Assembly (NCBI GenBank): GCA_946554335.1
Contig: CAMNSA010000012.1
Span: 29,659 to 93,658, forward strand
DNA from: an uncultured Neglectibacter sp.
GTDB lineage: Bacteria > Bacillota > Clostridia > Oscillospirales > Acutalibacteraceae
Reading direction: 5' to 3'
DNA length: 64,000 nucleotides
Below, piece after piece: positions 56,151 to 64,000 of the stretch. The notes beneath the pieces are model-generated. The model saw only the letters and a list, made by a program, of their open reading frames with translations. It ran no database searches and was not told the DNA's origin. Within the stretch, counting starts at the first letter, position 1. Each line of letters begins with the position of its first letter. A program made the translations under genes and the position numbers.

Positions 56151-58265
56151 ATGTATGGAAGCGTTCCGGGGAATTTGCTGGGCCTTCTTTTTTTTCTGCT
56201 CTTTGAAGCCTGCGGCGGGCTTTGGGCCTTTGCCCTTCTGCCCGGAGAGAGCCGGAGCGTGAAGCTGCTTTTCGGCAGCGTGTTTGGCACCGTGTCCTTG
56301 CAGTGGTTTCCCGTCCTCTTTTCCTTCATTTTTGGCTTTACTTTTTTGTCTCACCTGTTAGGGCTTTCTCTGGCCCTTTTGCTGGGGCTCATGGCAGGGC
56401 TTTTCCTCTGGCGGCATAAAGCGCCGCCCGCCGCGCCCGCCCAAAGGGAGAAGCCCGTTTTTCTGCGCAGAAGGTTTTTCTGGGCGGTGTTCGCCCTCTG
56501 GCTGGTTTTCTGTGTTCTTGTGTGGCGGTCCTTTCTCTTTCAGGAGGGAAAAATATATTCCTCTCAGGCGACTTATGGGGACATGAGTATGCACCTGAGC
56601 TTTATCACCAGTTTAAGCCGCCAGGGCGACTTTCCGCCGGACTATTCCATCCTCCCCGGAGCTCGCCTTTCCTACCCGTTTTTGTCCGACAGCATTTCCT
56701 CCAGCCTGTATCTTTTTGGGGCCTCCCTAAAGCTTTCCTACACCTTCCCCATGTGGGTGGCGGGGGCGCAGATCCTGTTCGGCGGCTGGCTTTTCCTGTT
56801 GCGCCTCTTGCAGGGCCGAGAGGGAAAGGCGGCCCTCGCCTGGTGCTTTTTCTTCCTCAACGGAGGCCTTGGCGTATTCTATTTCCTGGGGGAGGGGAAG
56901 GAAGGCTTCCTCCGAATCTTCCGGGAGCTTTATCAGACGCCCACCAACTTCACCGAAAAGGGGATCCGGTGGGTCAATGTGATCGTGGATATGATGCTTC
57001 CCCAGCGGGCCACGCTGTTTGGCTGGGCGGTCCTTTTCCCGCTTTTGTACCTGCTGTGCAGAGCGGTATTTGAAAAGAAACGCCGGTATTTTCTGGTCTG
57101 CGGGGTCTTGGGCGGGCTGCTGCCCATGATCCACACCCACTCCTTTTTAAGCTTTGCCTTAGTGTGCGGGGTGTGGATGCTCTTCTCCCTGCTTTCTTCC
57201 ACCGACAAAGCGGAACAGATCGGAAGGTGGGCTGCGGCAGTGGGACTTGTACTGCTGTGGCTCGGAAAGCATCTGCTGGACTTTTTCCATTGGAGGAACG
57301 GCGCGTTTCTGCTGGTTTTGGCCCTTTTGTTTCTGACGGCAGGGGCCGGAGGGCTGTTCTTCCTGCTTTGGAAGAGCAGAAGGCGGGGAGAAAAGGTCTT
57401 TTCCTCCTGGGGGCTCCTCTTTTTCTCCGCCTGTCTTTTCGCTGTGCCTCAGCTCTTCTATTGGACCCTCCATCAGGCGGGACCCGGCGGGTTTGTCCGG
57501 GGACATTTCGGCTGGGCGATGGGGGAAGAGGATTATCTCTGGTTTTATTTGAAAAACATCGGTCCGGCAGCGGTTTTGGCTTTCCTGGGCCTGATCTCTG
57601 CCAAACAGGGAAACTTCATGCGCTGGGCTCCGGGGCCGGTGATCTGGCTGATCGCGGAGCTTGTGGTGTTCCAGCCCAATGAATATGACAACAATAAGCT
57701 TCTCTACCCGGCTTTTCTGTTTTTTTGCTGCGCCGCTTCGGACTATGCCTTTTTCCTGTTTGAGAAGCTGAAAAAAGGGATCTCCAGACGGGCGGCGGCT
57801 GTACTGACCGCGCTGCTGTGCTCCGTTTCCGCCTGGCTTACCCTGGGGAGGGAATTTGTGTCCCGGTACGAGCTTTACGGCACGGGAGCCCTGACGCTGT
57901 GCAGCTATATTGAGAAGAACCTGTCGCCGGACGCTTTAGTGCTCACAGATACCCGCCACAATAACGAGGTGGCGTCCCTGACGGGAAGAAATGTTCTGTG
58001 CGGCTCTCCCTCCTACCTGTTTTTCCACGGGCTTGACTACTGGGAAAACGAGGAGGCCGCCCGGGCTATATATGAAACGCCAAAGGCCTCCTTCGGTCTT
58101 TTTTCCCGCTTCCGGGTGGAATATATTCTGGTGAGCGATTTTGAGCGGGACGCCTATGAGGTGGATGAAAAGGCGCTGGGAGAGCTTTTTCCCTTGATTT
58201 ACCATGATGGAAACCGAAAGCTCTATCAGGTGACTGAGAAAGACCGTATTGATAAAGCAGTATGA
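56151..58265 (+). CDS. Large polytopic membrane protein, GT-C glycosyltransferase-like
   Basis: 704 aa with about 12-14 hydrophobic segments and a soluble C-terminal end. After the third or fourth segment comes YGDMSMHLSFITSLS (near residue 142), whose acidic-residue loop is like the DxD-type first outer loop of GT-C enzymes, followed by LSYPFLSDSISS. A C-terminal region (VLTDTRHNNEVASLTGRN, about residue 600) resembles the outer domains of such proteins. It may transfer a lipid-linked sugar, but no specific family is recognised. Followed by rsmA with almost no gap. Confidence 0.7.
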   Translation: MYGSVPGNLLGLLFFLLFEACGGLWAFALLPGESRSVKLLFGSVFGTVSLQWFPVLFSFIFGFTFLSHLLGLSLALLLGLMAGLFLWRHKAPPAAPAQREKPVFLRRRFFWAVFALWLVFCVLVWRSFLFQEGKIYSSQATYGDMSMHLSFITSLSRQGDFPPDYSILPGARLSYPFLSDSISSSLYLFGASLKLSYTFPMWVAGAQILFGGWLFLLRLLQGREGKAALAWCFFFLNGGLGVFYFLGEGKEGFLRIFRELYQTPTNFTEKGIRWVNVIVDMMLPQRATLFGWAVLFPLLYLLCRAVFEKKRRYFLVCGVLGGLLPMIHTHSFLSFALVCGVWMLFSLLSSTDKAEQIGRWAAAVGLVLLWLGKHLLDFFHWRNGAFLLVLALLFLTAGAGGLFFLLWKSRRRGEKVFSSWGLLFFSACLFAVPQLFYWTLHQAGPGGFVRGHFGWAMGEEDYLWFYLKNIGPAAVLAFLGLISAKQGNFMRWAPGPVIWLIAELVVFQPNEYDNNKLLYPAFLFFCCAASDYAFFLFEKLKKGISRRAAAVLTALLCSVSAWLTLGREFVSRYELYGTGALTLCSYIEKNLSPDALVLTDTRHNNEVASLTGRNVLCGSPSYLFFHGLDYWENEEAARAIYETPKASFGLFSRFRVEYILVSDFERDAYEVDEKALGELFPLIYHDGNRKLYQVTEKDRIDKAV

Positions 58266-58282
58266 AAAACAAGGAGTTTTTT

Positions 58283-59134
58283 ATGGGAAAGCTTTCCGAT
58301 CCTTCTTATATCCGCGAGGTGCTCAGCCGCCACGGATTCCATTTTTCCAAGGCTTTGGGGCAGAATTTTCTGATCAATTCCTCCGTATGCCCCCGTATGG
58401 CAGAACTCAGCGAGGCGGACCGGACAGCCGGTGTGATCGAGGTGGGGCCCGGCATCGGCGTATTGACCTGGGAGCTGTCTCAAAGGGCGAAAAAAGTGGT
58501 GGCCATCGAGCTGGACCGCCGCCTTTTCCCTGTGCTTTCCGAAACCCTTTCCGACTGTCCCAATGTGGAGGTGGTGGAGGGCGATGTGCTGAAGATGGAC
58601 TTGAAGGCTCTGATCGAAGAGAAATTCGGTGGGGAAGAGGTGTGCGTCTGCGCGAACCTCCCCTACTATATCACCTCCCCGGTGGTGATGGGGCTTTTGG
58701 AGGGCGGGCTCCCTCTTCACACCATCACGGTGATGGTGCAGAAGGAGGCGGCCAAACGGATCTGCACTCCGCCCGGGCGCAGAGAGTGCGGGGCGGTGAG
58801 CGTGTCCGTGTGGTATCACAGCGAGCCCAAGCTCCTGTTTGAGGTGGGAAGAGGAAGCTTCCTTCCCGCCCCTAAGGTGGACTCCGCCGTGATCTCCCTT
58901 CGGATGCGCAAAACGCCGCCGGTATCGGTCAGGGACGAGAGCTTTTTCTTCGCTCTTTCCAAGGCGGCCTTTGCCCAGCGCAGAAAGACGGCCGCCAACT
59001 CCATTTCCGCCTGTCTTCCCAGAGAAAAGGGAGCGGTGGAGGCGGCTCTGGAAGGGTTGGGAATCTCCAAAACCATTCGGGCGGAGCAGCTTACCATGGA
59101 GCAGCTTGCCGCTCTTTCTGACCGGCTGTTGTGA
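58283..59134 (+). CDS. rsmA: 16S rRNA dimethyladenosine transferase
   Basis: 283 aa. SAM-binding LGQNFL near residue 24 and EVGPGIGVLTWEL near 53, acidic IELD strand and the catalytic NLPYY motif near 123. It dimethylates the two adjacent adenines near the 3' end of 16S rRNA. ATG 58283 is used because AAGGAG lies 7 nt upstream; ATG 58262 overlaps the previous stop but has no site. Confidence 0.95.
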   Translation: MGKLSDPSYIREVLSRHGFHFSKALGQNFLINSSVCPRMAELSEADRTAGVIEVGPGIGVLTWELSQRAKKVVAIELDRRLFPVLSETLSDCPNVEVVEGDVLKMDLKALIEEKFGGEEVCVCANLPYYITSPVVMGLLEGGLPLHTITVMVQKEAAKRICTPPGRRECGAVSVSVWYHSEPKLLFEVGRGSFLPAPKVDSAVISLRMRKTPPVSVRDESFFFALSKAAFAQRRKTAANSISACLPREKGAVEAALEGLGISKTIRAEQLTMEQLAALSDRLL

Positions 59135-59163
59135 TTTTTCCCTTTTTCCGGCAGGAAAAAGGG

Positions 59164-59192
59164 TGTACAGATGAGAAAAAATGGAGTATACT
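59164..59192 (+). promoter_or_regulatory. Promoter of small membrane protein gene
   Basis: TGTACA and TATACT with 17-bp spacing. Confidence 0.6.
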
Positions 59193-59221
59193 AAAGCTTG
59201 TACTTGGGAAAGGGGGAAAGC

Positions 59222-59407
59222 ATGATGACAGATGTGGAAAAAAGGTTTTACCGGACTCTGCTTGCCGCGGACGCTGTCGCGGTGATCATCAGCATGGTGG
59301 CGGGGCCGCTGGGACACACCTCCTTTTCCGTCAGCGCCGCGGTCAGCGCGGTGATCATCTCTCTTGCTCTGATCCTTTACAGCCTCTATTTCTGGCCGAG
59401 ACGGTAA
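59222..59407 (+). CDS. Small hypothetical membrane protein (two membrane segments)
   Basis: 61 aa. Charged start MMTDVEKRFYR, then two hydrophobic segments (about 13-31 and 37-56) and a WPRR end. Its own promoter, AAAGGGGGAAAG ribosome binding site and terminator make it a likely real gene. Not recognised. Confidence 0.7.
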   Translation: MMTDVEKRFYRTLLAADAVAVIISMVAGPLGHTSFSVSAAVSAVIISLALILYSLYFWPRR

Positions 59408-59430
59408 AATATTGCTGAAAATGAAAGCTG

Positions 59431-59468
59431 CCCCGGAAGCATTTCGACTGCTTCCGGGGCGATTTTTT
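59431..59468. terminator. Bidirectional terminator before argS end
   Basis: GCCCCGGAAGCA / TGCTTCCGGGGC perfect stem followed by ATTTTTT. Confidence 0.9.
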
Positions 59469-59487
59469 AGAACAATGGAAAAAGTGC

Positions 59488-61179
59488 TTACATCTCTTCC
59501 GGGGCGGAGACCCGGAACAGGGACAGGGCGTTGCGGATCACTGTGCGCGCCGCTGTGCAAAGGTCAAGGCGGGCGGCCATCAGGGCTTCCTCCTCGCCCT
59601 TGACCCGGCAGGTGTTGTAAAATTTGTGGAAGAGCGTGGCTAAATTCACCACATACCGGGTGATGCGGGCGGGGTCAAAGGTTCTTGCCGCCTGGATCAG
59701 CTCGTCCGTATAGGCGGAAAGATGACGGATCAGCTCGATCTCTTCCGGAGAGGAGAGCAGGCTCAGCTCCTCTTCCGTGCAGTCTCTGGGCTCGATGCCG
59801 TCAGCCTTCAGATTCTTCAAAATGCTGCAAATGCGGGCGTGAGCATACTGGACATAATAGACCGGGTTCTGAGCGTCCTGCTGCACGGCCAGATCCAAGT
59901 CAAAGTCCATGCGGGTGTTGGGCTCAAAGGAGTTAAACAGGAACCGGGCGGCGTCCACCGGCACCTCCTCCAGAAGGGTGACCAGCGTGATAGCTTTTCC
60001 GCTGCGCTTGCTGGCCTTGACGATCTCGCCGTCGCGCACCAGGCGCACCATCTGCATCATTACCACCTGCAGCCGGGAGGCGTCTACCCCCAGGGCGGTG
60101 AGGGCCGCTTTCAGTCTGGGCACATAGCCGTGATGATCCGCGCCCAGCACATCGATGGCGAGATCAAAGTTTCTGGTCACCAGCTTGTTGTAGTGATAGG
60201 CGATGTCCGGTACCACATAGGTGGGAACGCCGTTGGAGCGCACCAGTACGAAGTCCTCCGAGCCGTATTCTTCTCCCTTGAACCAAAGCGCGCCTTCCTT
60301 TTCGTAGGTCGCGCCCTTCTCCTGAAACAGTTCTATCACCCGTTCTACTGCGCCGTTTTCATGGAGGGAGGATTCGTGGAACCAGGTATTATACTCTACC
60401 CGGTAGCGCAGCAGGTCGTCGTGAAGGCCCTGAATATTGATGGGAAGGGCGAACTGGGCCAACGCCTTTCTTCTCTTTTCTGAAGAGAAGTTTACATAAG
60501 AATCTCCGTGTTTCTCCGCGAAGCGCTTCGCATTTTCTACCACGTCCGGCCCAAGATAGCCGTCCTCCGGGAATTCCACCGCGGCTTCGCCCTGGAAGAT
60601 CTGGAGATACCGTGCCTCCAGCGACAGGCTGTAGCGATTGACCTGGTTCCCGGCGTCATTTACATAAAATTCTCTTTCTACCTGATAACCGGCTTCGCTG
60701 AGGACGCTTGCCAGAGAGTCGCCCAGCACGCCGCCCCGGGCGTTGCCGATGTGCATGGGGCCGGTGGGGTTCGCGGAGACGAATTCCACCAGCACCCGCT
60801 TTCCGCCGCCAAAATCGCTTTTTCCATACGCTTCGCCCCGCTGCCGGATCTCCTTGAGCACATCCGCATAGAACCGGGGCGCGTAGTAAAAGTTCAAAAA
60901 TCCGGGGCCCGCGATCTCACATCTTTCAAAGTAGGTGGCGGAAAGCTCCAGCCGCTCCTTGATCGCTTCTGCGATTTTGTTGGGGGCGCAGCGGAACGCT
61001 CTGGCCCCCGCCAGGGCAATATTGCAGGACCAGTCTCCATGCGCTCTGTCAGCGGGAACCTCCAGAGAGCAGGGAGGGACCTCCCCCTTGGAAATGGCTC
61101 CTTCGGCAAGGGCTTTTTCAAGAGCGCTGAGTATCGCTTCCTTCAAATGGTCTTTGGCAGTGGCTACCAGTAAAGACAT
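59488..61179 (-). CDS. argS: Arginyl-tRNA synthetase
   Basis: 563 aa. Class I signature as GPMHIGNARGG near residue 130 (HIGH-like), N-terminal Arg-tRNA D-loop domain, and an anticodon-binding C-terminus ending LSLFRVSAPEEM. Charges tRNA-Arg. AAAGGACGG before the ATG. Follows the DUF1934 gene, as in Bacillus (ywiB-argS). Confidence 0.95.
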   Translation of the reverse strand: MSLLVATAKDHLKEAILSALEKALAEGAISKGEVPPCSLEVPADRAHGDWSCNIALAGARAFRCAPNKIAEAIKERLELSATYFERCEIAGPGFLNFYYAPRFYADVLKEIRQRGEAYGKSDFGGGKRVLVEFVSANPTGPMHIGNARGGVLGDSLASVLSEAGYQVEREFYVNDAGNQVNRYSLSLEARYLQIFQGEAAVEFPEDGYLGPDVVENAKRFAEKHGDSYVNFSSEKRRKALAQFALPINIQGLHDDLLRYRVEYNTWFHESSLHENGAVERVIELFQEKGATYEKEGALWFKGEEYGSEDFVLVRSNGVPTYVVPDIAYHYNKLVTRNFDLAIDVLGADHHGYVPRLKAALTALGVDASRLQVVMMQMVRLVRDGEIVKASKRSGKAITLVTLLEEVPVDAARFLFNSFEPNTRMDFDLDLAVQQDAQNPVYYVQYAHARICSILKNLKADGIEPRDCTEEELSLLSSPEEIELIRHLSAYTDELIQAARTFDPARITRYVVNLATLFHKFYNTCRVKGEEEALMAARLDLCTAARTVIRNALSLFRVSAPEEM

Positions 61180-61265
61180 AACCGTTTTCCGTCCTTTCTG
61201 TTATGAAACAGTTTTCCATGGAACAGGGTCCTGTGGAAAACTGTTTCTATGGGAAATTCCTGTTT

Positions 61266-61706
61266 CTATAGGGGCTTCTCCATGCGTTTGGGCTTTACCT
61301 CAACGGTGACTTCGTTCTTGCTGGAGAGGTTGGAGTCAATATCCAGCGTGTATTTAATGTTAAGCTTTCCGCCTTTACACTTCAGGTCGGACTGAAGCTC
61401 GCTGGTGAACACGCCCACCGTGAGCGTGCCGTAGCCGGTGTCGTAGAGGCATCGGTGGCGCTTGCCCTTTTCCAGAATGAGCCGGGTGGCGGAGCCGGAG
61501 CGCATCATGGTCACCTTACCGTCCTCCACCTTTAGAATAGAGGTGTGGGCGATCTTGGGATCTTCCTCATCGTATTCCCGGTAGGCGATAAAGCGGCTGC
61601 CTGCCCGTTGGGTGTAGGTCCCGCTGGTGTCCAGCACGATCTTGTCGCTGTCGCCGTCATAAAACTGCCGTCCTGTGATAGAGATGTTGTAATCTTCTTT
61701 GAGCAT
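61266..61706 (-). CDS. DUF1934 (YwiB-like) beta-barrel protein
   Basis: 146 aa. Lipocalin-like beta-rich protein of the YwiB family: FIAYREYDEEDPKIAHT in the middle and IKYTLDIDSNLSSKNEV near the end are typical. Always near argS in many Firmicutes; function unknown. 26 bp downstream of murI. Confidence 0.85.
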   Translation of the reverse strand: MLKEDYNISITGRQFYDGDSDKIVLDTSGTYTQRAGSRFIAYREYDEEDPKIAHTSILKVEDGKVTMMRSGSATRLILEKGKRHRCLYDTGYGTLTVGVFTSELQSDLKCKGGKLNIKYTLDIDSNLSSKNEVTVEVKPKRMEKPL

Positions 61707-61732
61707 ATGCCGTATCCTTCAGGGAATTGCCC

Positions 61733-62542
61733 TTAAAATGTTTCGATGTCAATGCGTTCTGTGCGTCCCGTGACGCTGTGCCCCAAAAAGAGCTCCGCCA
61801 CATTGGTGAAATTGTCCGGCGTGTCCGTCACATAATAGCTGCATGAACGCGTGCTGCCGCCGGAGAGGAGGTTTTTCTCCCGCAGGACCCCGGAAAGGGC
61901 CAGCGCGGCTTCCCGGCCGCTGTCAATGAGGGTCACTCCCTTTCCCATGACAGAGCCGATGATGGAGCTGATAATGGGATAATGGGTGCAGCCCAGGATC
62001 AGAGTGTCCACACCCGCTTCCCGGACCGGGGCCAGATAGCGTTCAGCCACCAGCCGGGGCACCTCGTCCTGAGGAGCGATGAAGGCGTTTTCCACCAGAG
62101 GCACGAAAAGGGGACAGGCCTGGGGAAAAACGGTAAGCTCCGAGTCGAGCTTCAGCAGCGCCTTTCGGTAGGAATCGCTGGCGATGGTGGCCGGGGTGCC
62201 GATCACGCCAATTCTCCGGTTCCGGGTGGCTTTTACCGCCGCCCGGACGGTAGGAGCGATCACCTCGAAATAGGGAAGTCCCAGAACGCCTCCCAGATCT
62301 CCCGCCACAGAGCTTACAGTGCCGCAGGCGGCCAAAACAGCCTTGACTCCCATCTTCATGAGAAAGGCCGTGTCCTGTTTGACATAGCGCAGGATCGTTT
62401 CCCGGTCTTTGGTGCCGTAGGGGACTCTTCCGGTATCTCCAAAATAGACGATGCTTTCTGAGGGGAGGATCTGTTCCAGTTCTTTTACGGCGGTGAGGCC
62501 GCCCAGGCCGGAATCAAAAACGCCGATAGGCCGGTTGTCCAT
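61733..62542 (-). CDS. murI: Glutamate racemase
   Basis: 269 aa. Substrate motifs FDSGLGGLTAVKEL near residue 9 and GDTGRVPYG near 36; catalytic cysteines in AACGTVSS (near 73) and GCTHYP (near 184). The first site has Gly where many homologues have Asn (CNT). Makes D-Glu for the peptidoglycan stem. In an operon with ddl upstream and DUF1934-argS downstream. Confidence 0.95.
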   Translation of the reverse strand: MDNRPIGVFDSGLGGLTAVKELEQILPSESIVYFGDTGRVPYGTKDRETILRYVKQDTAFLMKMGVKAVLAACGTVSSVAGDLGGVLGLPYFEVIAPTVRAAVKATRNRRIGVIGTPATIASDSYRKALLKLDSELTVFPQACPLFVPLVENAFIAPQDEVPRLVAERYLAPVREAGVDTLILGCTHYPIISSIIGSVMGKGVTLIDSGREAALALSGVLREKNLLSGGSTRSCSYYVTDTPDNFTNVAELFLGHSVTGRTERIDIETF

Positions 62543-62613
62543 TGGAAACGCAGTCCTTTCTGAAAGAAGTATCTGGATTCATAACCGAAAACGCAGGTAG
62601 TAAGTCCTGGTTC

Positions 62614-63675
62614 TCAGTTTTTTGCAAGCTCGATGAGCCGGTCCAAAAGCTGAGAATAGGGAAGACCCGTGGCCTCCCAGAGCTTGGGGTACATGCTGAT
62701 GGAGGTAAAGCCCGGCAGGGTGTTGATCTCGTTTAAAATCACCCGGTGGTCGTCCTGGGTCACGAAGAAATCTACTCTCGCCAGCCCCCGGCAGCCCAGA
62801 AGGCGGTAGGCCCGCACAGCGATCTCTCTCACCTTTTGGGCTGTCTCTTCCGAAATGCGGGCGGGAATATAAAGCTGGCTTGTGCCGTTGATATATTTGT
62901 CGTCGTAGTCGTAGAACTGGGCGGAAGCGCCGATCTCCCCCACAATAGAGGCTTCTGCATCCCGATTCCCCAGGACGGCGCACTCGATCTCCTGGCCGAT
63001 GATCCCTTCCTCCACCACCACCTTGTCATCCTCGCGGATGGCTTTCAGGATGGCCGCGTCCAGATCTTCTTCCCGGTCCACCCGGCTGACCCCTACGGAA
63101 GAGCCGGCGTTGGCGGGCTTTACGAATACGGGAAAGTTCAGTCTGGCCTTGATCTTGTTTTTAATGGTATCGGCGGCTACGGGAAACCGGTCGGCATAAA
63201 ACCAAAGGTAGTGAGCCTGCTCAATATTAGCGCAGGATAACAGCGAGTGGGTGACCGCTTTATCCATGCAGACGGCGGAGGAGTGGGTCCTGCATCCCAC
63301 AAAGGGGATCCCGGAAAGCTGGAACAGGCCCTGGATGGTTCCATCTTCTCCGTTTTTTCCGTGAAGCACGGGAAAGATCACATCCAGAGGAATGACTCTG
63401 CTGTTCCCCTCTTCCAGAACGACCAGGCCCTTTATGGAGCTGTCCGGGGGGAGAAAGGCGGGAACATTTTGAGGATGGGTTTCCCAGGCGCCGTCTAAAA
63501 GGCCGGAAACCGGACCGCTGTAGAGAAGCCATTTTCCTTCTTTTGTAATGCCGATTTGGTAGACGCAGTACTTTTCTGCGGAAAGATTCTCTAAAATGGA
63601 GGCGGCGGACATCAGAGAGACCTCGTGCTCGGAGGATACGCCGCCGAAAATGACGCCCAGGGAGATTTTTGCCAT
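62614..63675 (-). CDS. ddl: D-alanine-D-alanine ligase
   Basis: 353 aa ATP-grasp. N-terminal GVIFGGVSSEHEVSL, VLHGKNGEDGTIQG near residue 103, KPANAGSSVGVSR near 187, an omega-loop with FYDYDDKY (Tyr as in D-Ala-D-Ala ligases, not the His of VanA-type), and the metal site NEINTLPGFTSIS near 317. Couples two D-Ala for the stem peptide terminus. First gene of the murI-argS operon. Confidence 0.93.
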   Translation of the reverse strand: MAKISLGVIFGGVSSEHEVSLMSAASILENLSAEKYCVYQIGITKEGKWLLYSGPVSGLLDGAWETHPQNVPAFLPPDSSIKGLVVLEEGNSRVIPLDVIFPVLHGKNGEDGTIQGLFQLSGIPFVGCRTHSSAVCMDKAVTHSLLSCANIEQAHYLWFYADRFPVAADTIKNKIKARLNFPVFVKPANAGSSVGVSRVDREEDLDAAILKAIREDDKVVVEEGIIGQEIECAVLGNRDAEASIVGEIGASAQFYDYDDKYINGTSQLYIPARISEETAQKVREIAVRAYRLLGCRGLARVDFFVTQDDHRVILNEINTLPGFTSISMYPKLWEATGLPYSQLLDRLIELAKN

Positions 63676-63739
63676 CAGGAATCACACCCTTTGAAAATTT
63701 TCTGGCAGGCTGCCTCTGAAAGGGCAAACCTGGATTCAC

Positions 63740-63768
63740 ATTATACTATGAAGTTTGAGATTTATCAA
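63740..63768 (-). promoter_or_regulatory. Promoter of the ddl-murI-argS operon
   Basis: TTGATA and TATAAT with 17-bp spacing on the minus strand, 65 bp before ddl. Confidence 0.8.
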
Positions 63769-63886
63769 CCGCAGCGGGGTCTTTTTCGGGACTTTTTCTT
63801 TCTGAAAGGAGAGGTATTCTCCCTTTTGTGAGGCCTTTTCTCTTCTGTTTTTTTTCGAAAAGCTGGAGCTATCCCGGAAAAAACGG

Positions 63887-63915
63887 TGGACTTTTCCCGC
63901 TTCTTATGATAAAAT
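63887..63915 (+). promoter_or_regulatory. Promoter carried with repeat copy A3
   Basis: TGGACT and TAAAAT with 17-bp spacing, followed at once by the hairpin ATAATTGCAG/CTGCAATTAT. Confidence 0.55.
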
Positions 63916-64000
63916 AATTGCAGAATTCTTCCTGCAATTATCACAGAGAACCCCTAAACCGCGAGGCGGTTTCCTTTTCTCGCAGGCTCGAAAAGTACCG
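63916..64000 (+). repeat. Promoter/hairpin repeat, copy A3 (runs off window)
   Basis: Same arrangement as 36772-36860: -10 element, TTGCAGAATTC palindrome, then CCCTAAACCGC-GAG-GCGGTTT (63953-63972) and TTCCTTTTCTCGCAGGCTCG. The hairpin's loop changes GAA to GAG, which is also a synonymous Glu codon in the conserved frame. No gene is seen in 63780-63886. Confidence 0.7.

Noticed and set aside
58226..59560. 444-codon open frame on the minus strand opposite rsmA
   Set aside because: Antisense shadow; His/Arg/Gln-rich with no family similarity, and it crosses a terminator.
1..64000. tRNA or rRNA genes, transposases, phage genes, replication origin
   Set aside because: Gaps were read on both strands and none showed tRNA-like cloverleaf ends, rRNA sequence, transposase motifs or DnaA-box clusters.

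Overview
The window looks like a chromosomal segment of an anaerobic, gut-type Clostridia bacterium (Firmicutes, most likely Oscillospiraceae/Ruminococcaceae). This rests on gene content and on consistent AGGAGG-type ribosome binding sites: a reverse rubrerythrin next to a PerR-like regulator, Na+-translocating decarboxylase subunits, a GGGtGRT protein with its IscU-like partner, a HelD motor, and many TTG starts. The species cannot be named from sequence alone. I see no rRNA, tRNA, CRISPR array, transposase or phage gene. There are several families of intergenic repeats.

Layout. 1-3.7 kb: tail of a sugar-catabolic operon (two sugar phosphate isomerase/epimerase-like proteins around a Gfo/Idh/MocA dehydrogenase, then a GNAT protein). 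3.8-6.1 kb: a DUF2089 zinc-ribbon/HTH protein, a DUF4097 beta-repeat protein and a zinc amidase. 6.1-16.7 kb: radical SAM protein, NhaC-type antiporter, polyphosphate:AMP phosphotransferase, two TM2 proteins, HflX, a ZIP transporter, and an ABC ATPase/permease pair. 17-26.2 kb: a complete arginine operon from glutamate (argG-H-C-J-B-D-F), preceded by a good ARG box and carrying small membrane-protein ORFs inside it. 26.2-26.8 kb: a repeat- and hairpin-rich spacer. 26.8-36.7 kb: HelD, an active-looking esterase, the IscU-like/GGGtGRT pair, an internally deleted MFS protein, an esterase homologue that has lost its serine, an ABC exporter with a short leader ORF, and an FAD/Rieske oxidoreductase. 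36.7-37.4 kb: tandem promoter- and hairpin-bearing repeats. 37.4-40.6 kb: SH3-type lipoprotein, two TrkA-type regulators, PerR-like regulator, reverse rubrerythrin.

40.6-52 kb is the most interesting part. A structured non-coding RNA candidate is followed by an operon of secreted Cys/Gly/Asn repeat protein, ECF sigma factor and RsgI-like anti-sigma factor whose outer tail resembles the secreted protein. A yybP-ykoY-like riboswitch with its terminator then precedes a Na+-decarboxylase beta/gamma pair and ammonia-dependent AsnA. Converging on these is a four-gene cluster: AsnB-like amidotransferase, D-aspartate-ligase-like ATP-grasp enzyme, Asp/Glu racemase, second AsnB-like amidotransferase. 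The most economical reading is a cell-wall module that makes D-Asp, attaches it to peptidoglycan precursor and amidates it, while AsnA supplies ordinary L-asparagine. The racemase appears to start at an AUC codon.

52-64 kb: a histidine-phosphatase homologue lacking its catalytic His, leuA, a HGSNAT-like membrane acyltransferase with dCMP deaminase, a large GT-C-like membrane protein with rsmA, a small membrane protein, then argS-DUF1934-murI-ddl on the minus strand. The window ends inside another copy of the 36.8/37.2 kb repeat.
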